This document shows, piece by piece, positions 21,931 to 34,679 of a stretch of 64,000 bases of DNA. How positions within the stretch are numbered: the stretch's first letter is position 1; each line of letters opens with the position of its first letter. This stretch comes from Morinoia aosen (taxonomy: Eukaryota > Arthropoda > Malacostraca > Amphipoda > Talitridae): NCBI GenBank assembly GCA_030386875.1, contig CM059566.1, positions 37,360,068 to 37,424,067 of the forward strand, in the 5' to 3' direction. Below the pieces are notes generated by a model. That model had not been told where the DNA came from and made no database searches. It saw only the letters and a program-made list of their open reading frames with translations. Position numbers and translations under genes: made by a program.

Positions 21931-24900
21931 TAGTGAAGGCGAATATAATGATCAGGTAAAGGTACTAAATGGCTGCACTCATTGTTAACCCTAACATCAC
22001 AACTCAACAAAATGAATTTAAATGTTATTTTCTCACAGCGTGAAATTATAAATTTAAAAAACTAAATATTCGACTTATTAAATTTTTTACCCACATCCGT
22101 AAACAACTCTCATTTAATTGCAAGATTGTTTTCCTCACGAGGGAAATTGCAAAACTCTCAAAAAGTGGAAGCTCACAAAAACAGTATACATACAGTACAA
22201 ACAGCAACCACGGCCGAAGTTGACAACAAGGAACTAAACACACCAGGCAGAGCCTGTTAACAACAAGTACCTGCTTGCAATAGCATCAGAGAGCTTAGTT
22301 AGTCTTACTAGCACCCGACTGCAGCATGACTCAAGAAGATTACTGGCTGCGCTTCAGCCCTAATCTGACGAAACAACCGGGTCGTGATGCGAGGGTGAGC
22401 TATTCTTGGTACCTCTGGTTCTTGTTTCTAGGTGACTGTTTCTCTATCGTTCGCATAGACGTTAGCTCACGAATTTCATAATGTATTCACCTACAGAATC
22501 ATCCTGAAGTGATAAAGTTTTTGACAAATAATAGATGTGTAGCAGAACTTAAAAGTAAGTTTGATAACCCACGGTTGTCATAACCCTAGTTTGCTTTAGG
22601 TGTAGACTGTGGTGCCCATACTGAGCTTTTCAATCAGCTCGGATATTTATAACCCTCAAGCATTTTTCATATCTTACAGTCATTAAAAATTTTTTCCTAT
22701 CAAGGTTGCAAATCATTCCACTCCGTTTGCGCCATTGACAATTTTTTCCTATTGTGCTGCAAACCAATCTAGTTCCTTTGAGTATGTGAGTTAACTGAGT
22801 TCGAGTTCCTACACCACGTGAGCTCATCCCGGCAGCCAGCACACCCTAAGTCCCCACACACGAACCCGGACCCCTCACACGGCAGCCAGTATGGTCGCAG
22901 CCCCGTCCTCGTCTCCCCAAGTTGCCGAGAAAAATTGCCCAAGTTTTCTCAAATATTGCAGTCATAATGAGATTAATGCCTCCTCAGAAGTTTTTTTCAT
23001 AATTTGTTGCTTGAGCTCCAAAGTTGAACATAAAAACGCTCGGGAAACTTGCTTGAGGTCCGCGGGAATTGCATTTAGCTATAAAATATTTTACAAACTA
23101 TTATTCACTTAGAGAGTTCTGGAGAAATTATCAGTAAAACAAATATTTGTAATGCAATTTTGCTGTTTCTTACATGTCTTTCATTGTATTTTGTGTGAAT
23201 AGTTTACCTTTTTAGAGAATTTTTACGTAAATTGTCAGATTGACACCGCACAAGTCCACAGCTTCTACAGCTTTCTGATATTTCTCAGTTAAAGCGAGTT
23301 TAACTTCAGAATGCAACTAAATTTTGAAGGCAAGGTTCTGATAAGTAATTTTCGGAGCAGCCACTTACACTGGTCGCTACGTATAGAAGGCGTCGATGTG
23401 GGAAGTTCGAAGGAATTCCGTTCGTCCTTTCCTTGATGTGGTTACGATGAGTTCAAAGGACCTGTGGTGAACGATGGATCAGATTTTGCAGTTCATTGAG
23501 CATCGAAACGCACTGAACAACGCTACGATACCGTTCAAATTCATGACTCGTAAGCCGTTCCTCGTAGACATCACATTCTGTTTCTTTATATTTATGTACT
23601 GGAACTCTCCGGTGTCTCCCAAGGTGTGATGTCTCAAGAAAACTGAAGCTTCAGATGGCTACAAATTTTTGTATAATTTAGCCAGGAATCATAATTTCGA
23701 TAGGAACTAAAATGATAATTGATAAAACGTATAACAAGAATTTCAATTTCTTAAGCATCAACTAACTGATAAAAAACGAGTGTATTCCGAAATAAAATCA
23801 CTATTGCTGAATCATCATACATACTCATATGTGAGCGGTAATAGAAATTTCAGAGTTTCAATAACATGCTGAATTAAAATCATCTTTTAATGCCCTCCTC
23901 TATTAACAAAATATGGAATTATGGTTTACGCTAAATTACCAGAGAAGTGTTATAAAAATGAGCGAAGCAATTACTCCTCTCAAGGTGTTCAGAGAAGAGC
24001 AAGTGTCTAATTCTCCTGAGAGCTCCTTAACAATATTAAATGAACACTGGAATTGGCTCTAAGAAGTTAATCCTATTAGTGACAGAACTAATAAAGTTAA
24101 GGCTTCGGTGGCATTACGCCGTAACTTTGTGATATTTTCTCGGCTCATAACTAAAACCTTCTGCTTGCTCCGTGAAAAGTAACTCTCTAACCAACCCGAA
24201 AGCGGTCGCTGTTCTGGAGGATTAGAGTATGACTACAAAATGGTTCCGGAATAAGAGTTGGGAACATGATATTTCAAGTTAAAATATTTTACTTTTTGAA
24301 TGAACAATTTTAGAAAGAGTACACTTACATTAAAAAAAGTCAGGACCAGGTTCTGTTTAATTTGAACTTACCAACAGGGAAAAAGTTGGAAACGTTCTTG
24401 TAATTATTCTGCTCCTGTGAACAAGCAAGCGGTTTTGCATTTATGATGACGGTTTAACCTTTATCATGGAGCGAACATTCACTTTCAGGGGAGGAAAAGC
24501 CTCTCTAGGAATGGACTGACCCATTCAAGTGTATATTTTCTGTTCGAAGAGTTTTTCAAGCATTATCATACTGAGAAATCGTCGCGAGTGTGTTTATTCT
24601 TTGCAATGGTGCTCGTAAGATTGTGACTCAAGGTTACTGGGTTACGAAAGTTTAACCAAAAATTCACATAATTTGAAAGTTTTCCGAATTTTCATGTTCT
24701 CGTGTAATGAATTTCAAGTATAAAAGAACTGAAATGCGTTCTTTGTTTTTAATTGGTATGATCTTTTGTTGATAACGCTTTTTACACAAACAAATCATGC
24801 TGTTGCATACTATTACTCTGATCGAGAACCATAATCTATCAAAAGACGAAAGCACGCCTAGTTTGCTACTCTGGCGCCTTACCATCATGAACAATAGGCA

Positions 24901-25569
24901 TGCCACTAAAATGCGTCCGATGAATTCAACTTTTGATATCAGGCATCGTGCTCTTAGAATATACCTTATTAAAAATCTTTTTGTTATGTCTTTCAGTTAT
25001 CAAAGACATTTTTAGTGAAAAATTTAACTTTCGACATAAATAAAGTTATGCTATGCACACAAAATGAAAGCAATCAAAATTTTGTCGTCAATGCATAATA
25101 ATTAAAATTATTTCATTAAACAGCACGTCTTCCTGCCATGAATTTTCAAGTTGTTTTCCCCTATGGTAGGAAACAACTAAAATAAGAAATGAGATAAGGC
25201 AACTCTGATTAAGGACAAAATGGCGAGCAAAATTCCTGAGTCTCACTTCACAGAGAAGCCACGCGTGCGCCACAGCGAAACGGCTCAAATGAGCAGAACA
25301 AGTGCCTTATGAAAAATGAGGCAAATGAAATAAGACTGAAGACTACTTGAGCCACGTCCAATATCGTTCCTAGCACAGACGGAGGGAAGGGTTGCAAAAC
25401 AAGCGCGTCAAAAAAAAATACATTTTAGCATCTACTAACTTCATTATCGTACATTTACTTGGAAAGCAACTTCAGAGATTACGAGCTCATAGATCCGCGA
25501 AGTTTCAGGCCTAATATATCTGGAATAACAGGGCCAGGAGAGAGTTACACGGAAAATGGTCGTCTACCC
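21931..25569. other. Noncoding stretch with a second GC-rich patch
   Basis: The segment 22,790-22,930 is C-rich and includes GGCAGCCAG twice. A short plus-strand frame beginning at 23,474 reads MDQILQFIEHRNALNN and onward for 51 codons; it looks somewhat coding-like but is unrecognised. The remainder is AT-rich and empty. Confidence 0.35.
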
Positions 25570-25772
25570 CAGGGCTTCTCAACCTTTCTATTGTCGTGTA
25601 CCCCTAAGCTTAATGGTGAATCTTCATGTACCCCCAGCACAGTTAAAGGCTTAAGAAACTATAAAAATACAGTTAATGATTAATAATTATATATACGTAT
25701 CCAGCTATATGTAAATATGTATTGCACATTTTAAGGTATGAAGTATGTTAAACCCCCGATTGAGAAGCCCTG
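25570..25772. mobile_element. Non-autonomous hAT-type MITE
   Basis: This 203-bp element has 13-bp perfect terminal inverted repeats, CAGGGCTTCTCAA at the left and its reverse complement at the right. It is flanked by a perfect 8-bp target-site duplication, GTCTACCC, at 25,562-25,569 and 25,773-25,780. Eight-base duplications and CAGGG..TCTCAA termini are typical of the hAT superfamily. Subterminal GTACCCC-like words recur (TGTACCCCTA, TGTACCCCCA), as is usual for hAT MITEs. It encodes nothing. The intact duplication points to a fairly recent insertion. Confidence 0.92.
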
Positions 25773-25861
25773 GTCTACCCTACCACTGAATTTCCACTGA
25801 ACCATTTGCAACTCTAACACAAATTTATCGACTCCTTCTTTCCCACAGCTTCTGCAACGAC

Positions 25862-25990
25862 TGCTGTTGTATTATTCCATATTATTTTTTACTATATTTT
25901 CATTAGGTTATTTATTATATTTTTATTTCAATAAATTATTTTATTTTATATTGTTACATTATTTATTTATTGTATTATTTATTGTATAAG
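25862..25990. repeat. AT-only low-complexity tract
   Basis: A run of almost pure A and T built from TTATTTATT-like words lies just beyond the hAT MITE. There is no gene content; it is listed because such tracts mislead alignment. Confidence 0.8.
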
Positions 25991-27217
25991 TAAAAATATC
26001 GCTATCAATACTCTTTCACGCTTTCACCGTTGTAAAATTGATTCTTAATAGAAATATAATCAGAGCAATTTTGCTAGCACTTTGACAGTTTAGTCCTGCT
26101 GCTGGGATTCATCCCATTTCAAGCTACATCTTCACTATTTTAGGAATATTGTTATTTGCTAGATTATCATATTAAGATATTAATATTGCTATTAAGCAAT
26201 ACCGAATGCAAAGGTAATTTGTGCATGAGGTTTTGTTGCGAGAAGCAAGAGAAAGAACAATGCGAGTTCGCGCATCTTTTCAAGGACTTCAAGAAACCTA
26301 AGCTTGTTTTGAGTCATTCCAGGGTGCGTTGGCATGTTGACCGCGTTTCGGCTGTTGTAAGGGGTAAGTAGCAGAATAGGGGAATCAAATTTAATGTTCG
26401 AATACACTTTTACCCTTCCTATGAAATGTAAAACATACAATTGCACGAGACATTTCACCTCATAGGATTACAGTTATTTCTTAAAGAGGTTGCGAAACAG
26501 ATGAAATGTCATTCATTTATACCGGTTCGTGAATGAGCAATTGACCGACTAGTACACACATGGTCCAATACTCGGGGAACGTGTTCAGCATCACCTGTTG
26601 CATGGAAATTTACATGAAATACAACACGCGATCCGAATCCACACGAAACGCTGATCAAAATCACAGCTCAGTTAGATTAGGAGTCAGGGCTATGGCATCA
26701 ATGCAAGTATCAGATGGAGCTAAAACAGCAAGAGTTGCAACTTAGATAGCAATATTCATTGCCGAGCAGCTCTGTTCTATGCAAATTAGAGCACCGGAGA
26801 AAGCTACAGCGGGATATTAATGCCCCGCGTTGCATCCAACGCAGACTTGGAATAACACATACAAATTACTCCCAGTAAGCTATACAGAGTCTGAGAGCGC
26901 TCATTATATCTATGCTTCACTGCTGTTCATAATGTGGATTGTAATTAAGCTAATGTGACTATCTCTTCACGTTTTGAGAGTCACGGACATTCTGATCAAA
27001 GCCGCCACAGCATCAGATTAGACTATGTCACCTGGACCTCTCGCTAATGCATTTATGAACGATTTCCTATTGTAAGAAGCAAGGCTTCGGAGATGATACG
27101 ATGATACAGACAAATTTGACCGTGGCATCGTGATATTGAAACGCAAGCTTTGATCAACTTTCAATATCAGCATGTCATTTTAAATTGTTTGAGTGATAGT
27201 TTTTAGGTACTTGTGGG
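25991..27217. other. Unassigned DNA around the candidate exon
   Basis: Apart from the exon candidate at 26,210-26,365, there is only unremarkable sequence. A 61-codon plus-strand frame at 26,560-26,745 is not recognised. Confidence 0.4.
26210..26365 (+). CDS. Candidate internal exon, unrecognised
   Basis: The plus-strand frame is open and reads CKGNLCMRFCCEKQEKEQ, then FAHLFKDFKKPKLVLSHSRV up to VSAVVRG. It ends at a strong splice donor, AAGGG followed by GTAAGTAG at about 26,366. A possible acceptor (CTTCACTATTTTAG) ends near 26,144. Charged-residue content and the cysteine cluster look more protein-like than neighbouring frames. A competing minus-strand frame (26,192-26,458) overlaps it. 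No family is recognised, and both exon boundaries are inferences. Confidence 0.22.
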
Positions 27218-27485
27218 TTGTCTGTCTCCACTTGTGAAGGGGGAAAAGTGGTTTTAGGGGAGAAAGGGAAAAATGTTGTCGTTTTATGAATATTGAATTG
27301 ATGTTCTGGACAAAATGAATAGATTCTTCGTGTGAAAAGGTATCCTTGTTGGCTTATGTTTATTTGTAATGCAACTTTTTACCTTCCATATGCATAAAAT
27401 GAATCTCTGGGACCTTCCTCTTCAGTTCTTGGATGGTCCCCGAGATTCATTTTGGCCTGAAACAAAACAAAAATTAAAAAAAATT
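27218..27485. repeat. Interspersed repeat C, copy 1 (uninterrupted)
   Basis: This copy aligns with 29,763-30,340. Shared words include GATTGATGTTCTGGACA/GAATTGATGTTCTGGACA, GTGA.AAGGTATCC, TTTGTAATGCAA, ATGAATCTCTGG and CAGTTCTTGGA. It contains a strong hairpin (27,397-27,418 pairing with 27,431-27,453, two mismatches) and is followed by an A-rich segment, so the right side may be the 3' end. At the position where copy 2 carries a Helitron, this copy reads TATGTTTATTTGTAATGC without a break, so it is the empty site. The class of repeat C is unknown; a noncoding end of a larger element is plausible. Confidence 0.8.
27397..27453. other. Conserved hairpin within repeat C
   Basis: The left arm AAAATGAATCTCTGGGACC and its continuation pair with GGATGGTCCCCGAGATTC and its continuation around a 12-nt loop. 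The equivalent region of copy 2 (about 30,260-30,315) also folds, but with differences at other positions. An RNA or single-stranded DNA structure may have been useful to the ancestral element. Confidence 0.6.
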
Positions 27486-29762
27486 TTAATTTTTTGACAG
27501 TTCCTTTCTCATTCTGATGTGGGGCACTACCTGATGCCAGAGTAAGTCTAATGATGGTGGTTATGATCACGGTAATATGCGTAGTAAAATGCTAACGTTA
27601 AAGGTTCAAAATATATCACAAAATACAGATCACTGCTCCTTCAATATCAAAAAGTAAAAAACCTTCTCCTGAGAAACAACCTCTCAGCCTGTAGAACTGC
27701 ACGCTTTGTAAAATGAAAAGAAATAGCTCACTCGGAACAAGAAATAACGACCATGGTTAAGCAGATTCAACCAACCCATGAAAACTCGACCCGAAGACTC
27801 GCCAGCGCCATAGCAGGCCATTGTTCAGGGTCTCGTCCTCAGGAGATAATTACGCCACACACTCAATTGAGCGGCCGCCATCAAGTTTCATAGACTTATT
27901 CTGAAATGGAATTTACTTCTAAACGCGGATATTCTTTGAGTAATTAATCGCTGCAGGGCAACTTGATATGTCCCTGCCCAAAATGTGAAAACAAGCTTTC
28001 TTTGTCACTTGACAGCGAACACTTAAAGGAGTTCTTATGAATATACTACCATCTTCATCCTATTGAAGAAGAAAATGTCAGAATTTTACATAGCGTTCGT
28101 ATTTGAGCCAACCACCCCTTGGCGAGTTCTGGTCACTATTTAAAAGAAAAAAAGACTAACAGGCTTTGCTGTAGGATAGTGACTTCTTTTTTTCTGTATA
28201 CAAATTGTTTTTTGATGATCATCAGTTCCTCACTGAGTTTTGATTCTCCAGTGACTTTACAATACAAATTCTTATGGTGAATTTTGAATATTATTGAATA
28301 ATTAAAAACAGCACTTGTTTGACATATGTGCACATTTGGAAACTTAATTTTCACCGTTTTTATGTGCATTTTATAGTCGATACATGAACTTGGTAAAGTT
28401 AGGTGGAATGAATGATTCACTTTCGTACTAATGTGGATGATAGACTATTTTAACAGTAAATGTATGTCCTAAAATATAATTAGTAAGTTCCGACAGCCAT
28501 CGTTACCATCTCTTATTTCGGATTTACCTACAAAACAAGATTTTTGATAGTAGAATCAACTTCAGAGTCAATCATTTGACTAACGCAATTCGGATAAGCC
28601 ATTTAGATAATTAACTAAGTATAGAAAGCAAGGAAATTATATTGTACAGAGCTGAGAGATAACAAAAAAGTTAAAAAAAATTGCAAAATTTATCGATTAT
28701 CGTATTAATTGCACAATGACAGAAATCCTAATTGTAAAACAATAAAAAAGTGAAAGCAAACGCAATCGTTGCGTCAACGTAATTTAAAAATAACACCAAG
28801 TTGATGTACGAAATTATCTGAAAAGAGAAATTTGACGTTCTTTATGTTCCGATTAAAGAGTTTACTTGACAAAAAAACTTCACAAATTTTTTAGTTAGCC
28901 CCATACGAAATTTGATCGTATTGAGGGACAAGAGTTTTTTATTATCTTACAGCTTAATTGTTATCTTACAACAACAGAGCTGTTTTTCAAGATAAGAGTA
29001 TTATTATAATTATCCCCGAAATGGTTGACAGGCAAATGATCCTCCGTTACACTCACATCAGAAAAATATTTCAACGCGAGTTAAGCAACATCAACGGCTG
29101 GTGAGCTCCATTTAGTTCGTAAAAATAGCTTTTATTCCTGGCACAAATTAAAAATTTGATCCTAGGTGTCGCTCCCTAGGATGAAATTTCAGTATACAGA
29201 GTATTTAGGGAGTTATTCCTTCTCTTCTTGATCAAAGAACAAACTTTCTATCTGACCTTCTCATCCTTCCGTTAATCAAACGTCTGCTAGTCTTACTAAG
29301 AGCCTTTGTCTGTAAGCAGGCAAGTTGTGCCGAGCTACAAGGAACTCCAGGAAAACGATACTACAGGGATGATCAGGGTCTTTGGTTACGTTTGAAATTA
29401 CTTGTGATTTCGCTGTCAGGAAAACATGCGCTTTTTCTCAAGTCATATGCGTTAAAAAGTCAAACTAAGAAGTGGAGTTGATTGGTTAAACATATATTAA
29501 GTAAAGGAAGGAGTTTCACCGAAGGACCATGCATTACTGATTAATTATAAAGTCTGGAGTATTCAATTTATTAACAAGACATATTCGATCTGTTATTCCT
29601 GTTATATCTTTGAATAATACTTTCGTTTGTAAATTATTTTTGCGATCCATCACTACTAAACATTTGCATCAACAACGCTGAATTTCCAAATATGTCCCAG
29701 GAATATGAACGCATTCATTTATACGAATCAAATTTTTACGATCGAAGTATCATTGTATTGGG
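27486..29762. other. AT-rich DNA without recognised features
   Basis: No supported gene. A minus-strand frame of 94 codons (28,136-28,420) is AT-driven and unrecognised. Confidence 0.45.
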
Positions 29763-30340
29763 TAGTTGTCATCACTTTTTAAGGGGAAAAGTGTTTTTAC
29801 GGAAAAAAGTGAAAAATGTAATTGTTTTATGAACATTGGATTGATGTTCTGGACAGTATGGATAGATTTTTCATGTGAGAAGGTATCCCTTTTGTTTTAT
29901 GTTTACTATTCCACCCCCCTTTATTTGAAATAGGAAAGAAGACGAAATGAAATAAAGGCCGTAAGAAATGAAAAATTAAACCTTTCGAGAGTTGATGAGG
30001 CCGAGTGCACACGGCCCGTTAAAAATGAAAAATAATGTGGGAAAAATCACATGACACACGTTCCTACTTCCAAAGAATTCACGTGATATTCATTCCCACT
30101 TAAATCTGATGGATTAATGCGTTGGAAATTGTGGAGTTGATGTAGTTTGTATCACAGATACGCTCATCACACACTGCAGGCTGGCTTTGGAAAGACAGAC
30201 ACCGCTCTTATTATAATATAGATTTGTAATGCAATTTATTTACTTTCCATATAAATATAATGAATCTCTGGCACCTTCCCTTCAGTTCTTGGAAGGTCCC
30301 TGAGATTTATGTTAGCTTGAAGCAGAACAGAAATTGAAAA
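29763..30340. repeat. Interspersed repeat C, copy 2, split by a Helitron
   Basis: The two halves, 29,763-29,905 and 30,223-30,340, together match copy 1 at 27,218-27,485. Everything between them is the inserted Helitron. The sequence resumes after the insertion without loss or duplication of bases, so the older repeat was cut cleanly between an A and a T. The hairpin near 30,260-30,315 is retained. Confidence 0.82.
29906..30222 (-). mobile_element. Non-autonomous Helitron, copy 1 (317 bp)
   Basis: Read on the minus strand, the element starts TCTATATTATAATAAGAGC and ends with a short hairpin (TATTTCAAATA, plus coordinates 29,922-29,932), then a G-rich stretch and ATAG, followed by a host T. 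Helitrons start with TC, end with a hairpin shortly before CTRR, insert between A and T, and make no target duplication. All of these hold here except one change in the terminal CTAG. Copy 1 of repeat C supplies the empty site CAAA/TAAAC, which fixes both ends to the base. The interior shows no coding capacity, so it would depend on an autonomous Helitron's Rep/helicase. A GTCTGTCTTTCC motif near the 5' end resembles many insect Helitron starts, from memory. Confidence 0.88.
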
Positions 30341-31727
30341 TAATAGAAATTAATAATAATTTAATTAACCTAACTTAATCTAACCTTCACATCATAAGAA
30401 AACCATAAATTAAAAATGGTGACAGATAACCCACTAGTGCCATACTTTGTAAAATTTCCACTCGGCTTTCTGACACTTTTTTTATTTGTCAGCAAAGTCA
30501 ATTAACTTTTTGAGAGTCCATTGAAATAATTAAAATACACACTGAAGAATACATACAAACATTCCATTTATTTCAGAATCTTTGTATTGTATAGAAAAAC
30601 ATATTCACTCATGTATGAAGCCCTATAAAAAATGCTGATGTGCCCCGAAAGGGGCAAGATGTGATGTGAATTACCTAACAGGTAAGAGGGAGAAGTCGTG
30701 GATGGTTGTTCAAGCACGAGCTAACTTTTCTGTCAAATTAGGACGCAATATAGAGCGTTGAGAAATAATTAGTATTTTATATTTAATAATTTAATAAAAA
30801 AATTTACACTTATTATTAATACAACCTGTTTACTTCCCAAGTTCATAACGGCATAATCGCCCCTGGAGATCGCCCCAATGCTGTACAGGAAGGTAAGACA
30901 ACCAGGAAATACCTACCATAAGATTGAGCTCAGATTCGCCAAGCTTGTGCTACAAAATATAGGTTTTAAAGTAGTGCCCTCTACACACATTTTCGTTAAC
31001 AGGAAAACGATCACAGTTTTTGCGCAAAAACGTAAATGAATTATGTGTGTGTGCCAAAACTGCGAGGGTAAGAAGCAAAGAATCTCTGCAATAGCTTGTG
31101 GAAGTATTCCGGCGTTTCACGAAAATTAACGCAATACGAATGTAATACTGTGAAAGCTCGTATAATTTAGATTATTTTTCTTATATTGAAAAGCAGTACT
31201 GTTTACTTACAAAATAAAATAGACGTACGCTCGAAAAACATTTCTCCTGCTTACAGCACCATTGCTTTAAAGTAACATTTAACTTCCTCACAATTGCTTT
31301 TCGCTGGATGACGAGACTTCTGCTCTTCAAAAGAAATAGTATTTTAAATTTTTGTCACTGTGCATTGCAACTAAAGTAAATAAATTTTTCTGACGATCAT
31401 GGTGATTTTTTTTCATACCAAGTTGTCATTCTGCCGTTACACAAGGTCATTTTCTATTCTTTTTGCACTGACAATTACAGCAGCACTTCTCCATCCAAGC
31501 TCCTACATCGAGTCATTTTGATGCCAAACTTGTGGCCAAAAATGTTTGATTGTTGGTGTATATTTCAGGTTGCTTGCGTCTAAAGCGCTGCAAATTGCAA
31601 AAGTTTAGAGTGACAGCGCACTTGCAGCCGTGAGAATGCCGCCAGCTCAGTTGCGCTCTCACTTCCCCAGCGCCGCACTCAGTTAATGTACCTCCATTCT
31701 GGCGCTCACGTGTTGCGGTGTCCGAAT
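30341..31727. other. Noncoding stretch with a perfect small hairpin
   Basis: At 30,642-30,655 the sequence GCCCCGAAAGGGGC forms a five-base-pair stem with a GAAA tetraloop. A strong donor-like site (CAGGAAG then GTAAGACA, near 30,891) follows a short open segment reading HNGIIAPGDRPNAVQE. It could be a very small exon, but nothing links it to others. The rest is unremarkable. Confidence 0.35.
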
Positions 31728-32010
31728 TTAAGACTGCGGTTGGCTAAACTGAAGCTCAGTATCCAAGTCAAATTTAAAGTCGTAAGTTGTTACAAATTTT
31801 ATAAAAAAGCAAGTATTAACTGGGTATATAGCAACCTTGCGTGTGACTGATTTGGGGACGTCATTTTAACCCTCTATCAGTACGGTTCTTCATAATTTGA
31901 TTGCGATGGATTAAACTGAAGTTCAATATCCAAGTAAAATTAAAAATCGAAAGTTTTTAATAATTTTATAAAAAGCTAACATTTATTCGGTATATTGAAA
32001 ACCCTTAATT
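31728..32010 (+). repeat. Diverged direct duplication of about 110 bp
   Basis: The segment 31,728-31,838 recurs at 31,897-32,010, 169 bp downstream. Shared words are TAAACTGAAG.TCA.TATCCAAGT, TTTTATAAAAAAGC and GG.TATAT.G.AA.CCTT. The copies are well diverged, so the duplication is old. No terminal structure is seen. Confidence 0.8.
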
Positions 32011-34679
32011 TAAAAAGATTGTTATAAAATTTTCAAACGACTTATTGATGGGTCGTTTCGCTGCTGGAAAAACTTGAGCACGACCCACCGGTGAGTCGTA
32101 TCACAAGCAACGTATTAAGCGAGCGAGGGTACATTTTTTCATGGAAAAATTTCACGATTATTTCTCAAATATCAGCAAAACGGTGCTAGGGGTTCTTCAA
32201 TACTTAACACTTACAGGGCTTCTTGAAACTTGCTTGAGTGTTTGATTTATTATGAGCAGAAACGGACTTAATTTGGCATCAGAGTACTGTAAAACGAATT
32301 CGAAAAGTGCTTCAAGGCTTGCTTTTTTCCTGCTGTTCCAGTCAGATTTACATTATTTACCGCCACTTTTATCAAAGTTTATTCATCCAAACAACTTCAT
32401 GTTTGCATCGCACTCTAGTTCGTCTGAAAATGTAAGCGTTTGATAAGAATAAGACGTTCACATTTTCATAGCTATGCCACCAGCAATTCGACTCAAAACC
32501 ATAAAAAATTATTATTTTAACCGCTCCTGGAATATTTTCACGGATATGACAGTAAACATTTACCACTTTCGTATCATAATTTGCTAGAGTAGACATTAAT
32601 ACTCAGAGCACCTATTATAAAGAAACTTGTGAAGGTAAAACACATACTTGGAATGTTTAAAAGTAGAGTAGACATCGCACTTTCAAGACACAGTCAACGA
32701 AGAGCCAAGCTTGCACGACGGAGATCCATTCCAACTCGATTTCTTGAAGGATTGTTGAAGAACAATCACTGGCCTGGATTGATTTCCTACGAAGGCAAAA
32801 TTGCTTTTGCTTTTCAATTTGTTGTCTTCGAAACTCCATCAGCGTGACCAATTCAAATGGACTTTTAGAATGGTTGAAGAAAAGACCCCAGCAAAGTTAA
32901 ACAATTTCCAGAAAAGGCAAATTAGCATGGCTTCAAACTTTGATAATGAAAGCAGAGGAAAAGTACAGTCGCACAATTTGAAGTCAGAGGATTGCCCAAC
33001 TTTCGTACTGTTTAAGTCCACAGTCACGCCTCCTGAAACGCTAGAAGAAATCTCCCCTAAAGGCGAGGCCTAAGGAGCCGCTTTGCGCTAGGACAAGGTA
33101 CAAACCCATTTAAGAAATCTTCGCCTGCAAATTGCCTGGTAAGTGTACGGAATCAACTCTCTTTTGAAACAGAACTTGTATCAGAAAAAAACGTCTGCTG
33201 TAAGTTCTTTTGACGTCGGAAACGTAGTATTTTGACACCAGAATTGAGTAAAAAAATTCGGAATTACTTACGTGAGATGATAGAACGAATTTTGGCTGAT
33301 TTTTTTTCTTTCTTACTCACTCTTGGAAGTTGAAAGTGCCATATTATTTTCCAAACGACTTATGATTTGGAAGACTTTTCCGCAGCATGAAGGACTCGTA
33401 TACCTCAGGACCTCGGAAATATCCTCTTCAGAAGAATTCAAGCGCGAGTAAATGCAGAAATCTGGCAGGACTGCCACATTATACCTTCAACGCGGGATCA
33501 GCGGAACCTATATTGCCTCAAGACATACATTATGGCCAATTTCTCCCCCTAACTTCGAGGCTAAGACTACACAAGCCCTTTTGTATGAGTCTGAGCAGCG
33601 GAAGCCTGAATGAACGGCCCTGTACGAACAGGAAAATGAACTCCGCGCTCGAGAACAATAGTTCTGGTGAAGCTCAGGCCCACAGCACCTCCACCTTCTC
33701 CTGCGGTGGAGGGAAAATGGAATTGTAACATTAAGAGGGATTAAAGTGCAAAAAACAGAATGCAATTGTTCTGAGTTGGTGTACAAATTTTCGTTTATAA
33801 TCATGACTGTTCTCTAGCCACGATGTTAGATGAAAGTCTGTCGTAAAATTTGAATTCATTTTTCATCACTATCCACGCGCAATTTAACCATGAGAAGAAT
33901 AAGCCATCACCTTGCGCTTTGAGTTTTGCATAATTGTGATTCCTCAAAACTCAGCATTTCAAATTTCAGTTGTACAACAGTGTACATACAATGTCCGTTG
34001 CAGAATACATTAGTTGTTTAAGGCCGTGAGACTGGACTATTTCTGACACTGCGTCAAGTGACAGTGATCTAATACGCAGACACTATTTAACAGGACAAAA
34101 TACCCAGACACTATTTAACAGGATGAAAAAACGTTTAACGCATTCATGTGTCATAAAATTCGTACCCTTCTGCATTCTTTGAACAATAATTTGTATCATG
34201 GGCTTGGGATCAAGAACACGTTTCTTTTTGATCTATGTTACGCTGCATATCACCTATTACTAAAAAATTAACGGGCGCAATTCTGCTGTTTGAAGTAACC
34301 TTTTTGCTTAAGTAGGAATGCTCCGTAATGTCCACTCAGTTTTTCATCCATTGTGTGAAAGAAAAAAGGTGTAGTATTTTTCTGAGTCCTCTCAAATTAC
34401 TTTGATGCCATTTCAACACTATTGTTAGCAAATAATATTCCTCGAACGCAACGCAACAGCAACACAACTCGAAGCTTCATTCTTCAAACAGAACTAGAGG
34501 TAGTGAAATGTTACTTGTGGTGTGAAATCCGTTTAAACATTGAGTTGGAACCGATCACGAACCAAAATCAGGATCTCACTCTGCCTCCGATGGTGTCTCC
34601 GCTGATGCAGTCAGCCGTGTGATCAAATTTCACCCCAGAAGTGAGAATTTGCTAGAGCTTTTGGCAGCACATCGCACTG
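32011..34679. other. Region with weak coding impressions, no gene called
   Basis: Plus-strand frames at 32,629-32,847 and 32,801-33,073 overlap, as do minus-strand frames over the same bases. The second reads MVEEKTPAKLNNFQKRQ and is rich in lysine and glutamate, but it lacks recognisable domains or good splice boundaries. A good donor motif (CCTG/GTAAGTGT) sits near 33,139 without an attached convincing exon. A frame at 33,387-33,728 is equally ambiguous. Confidence 0.3.
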
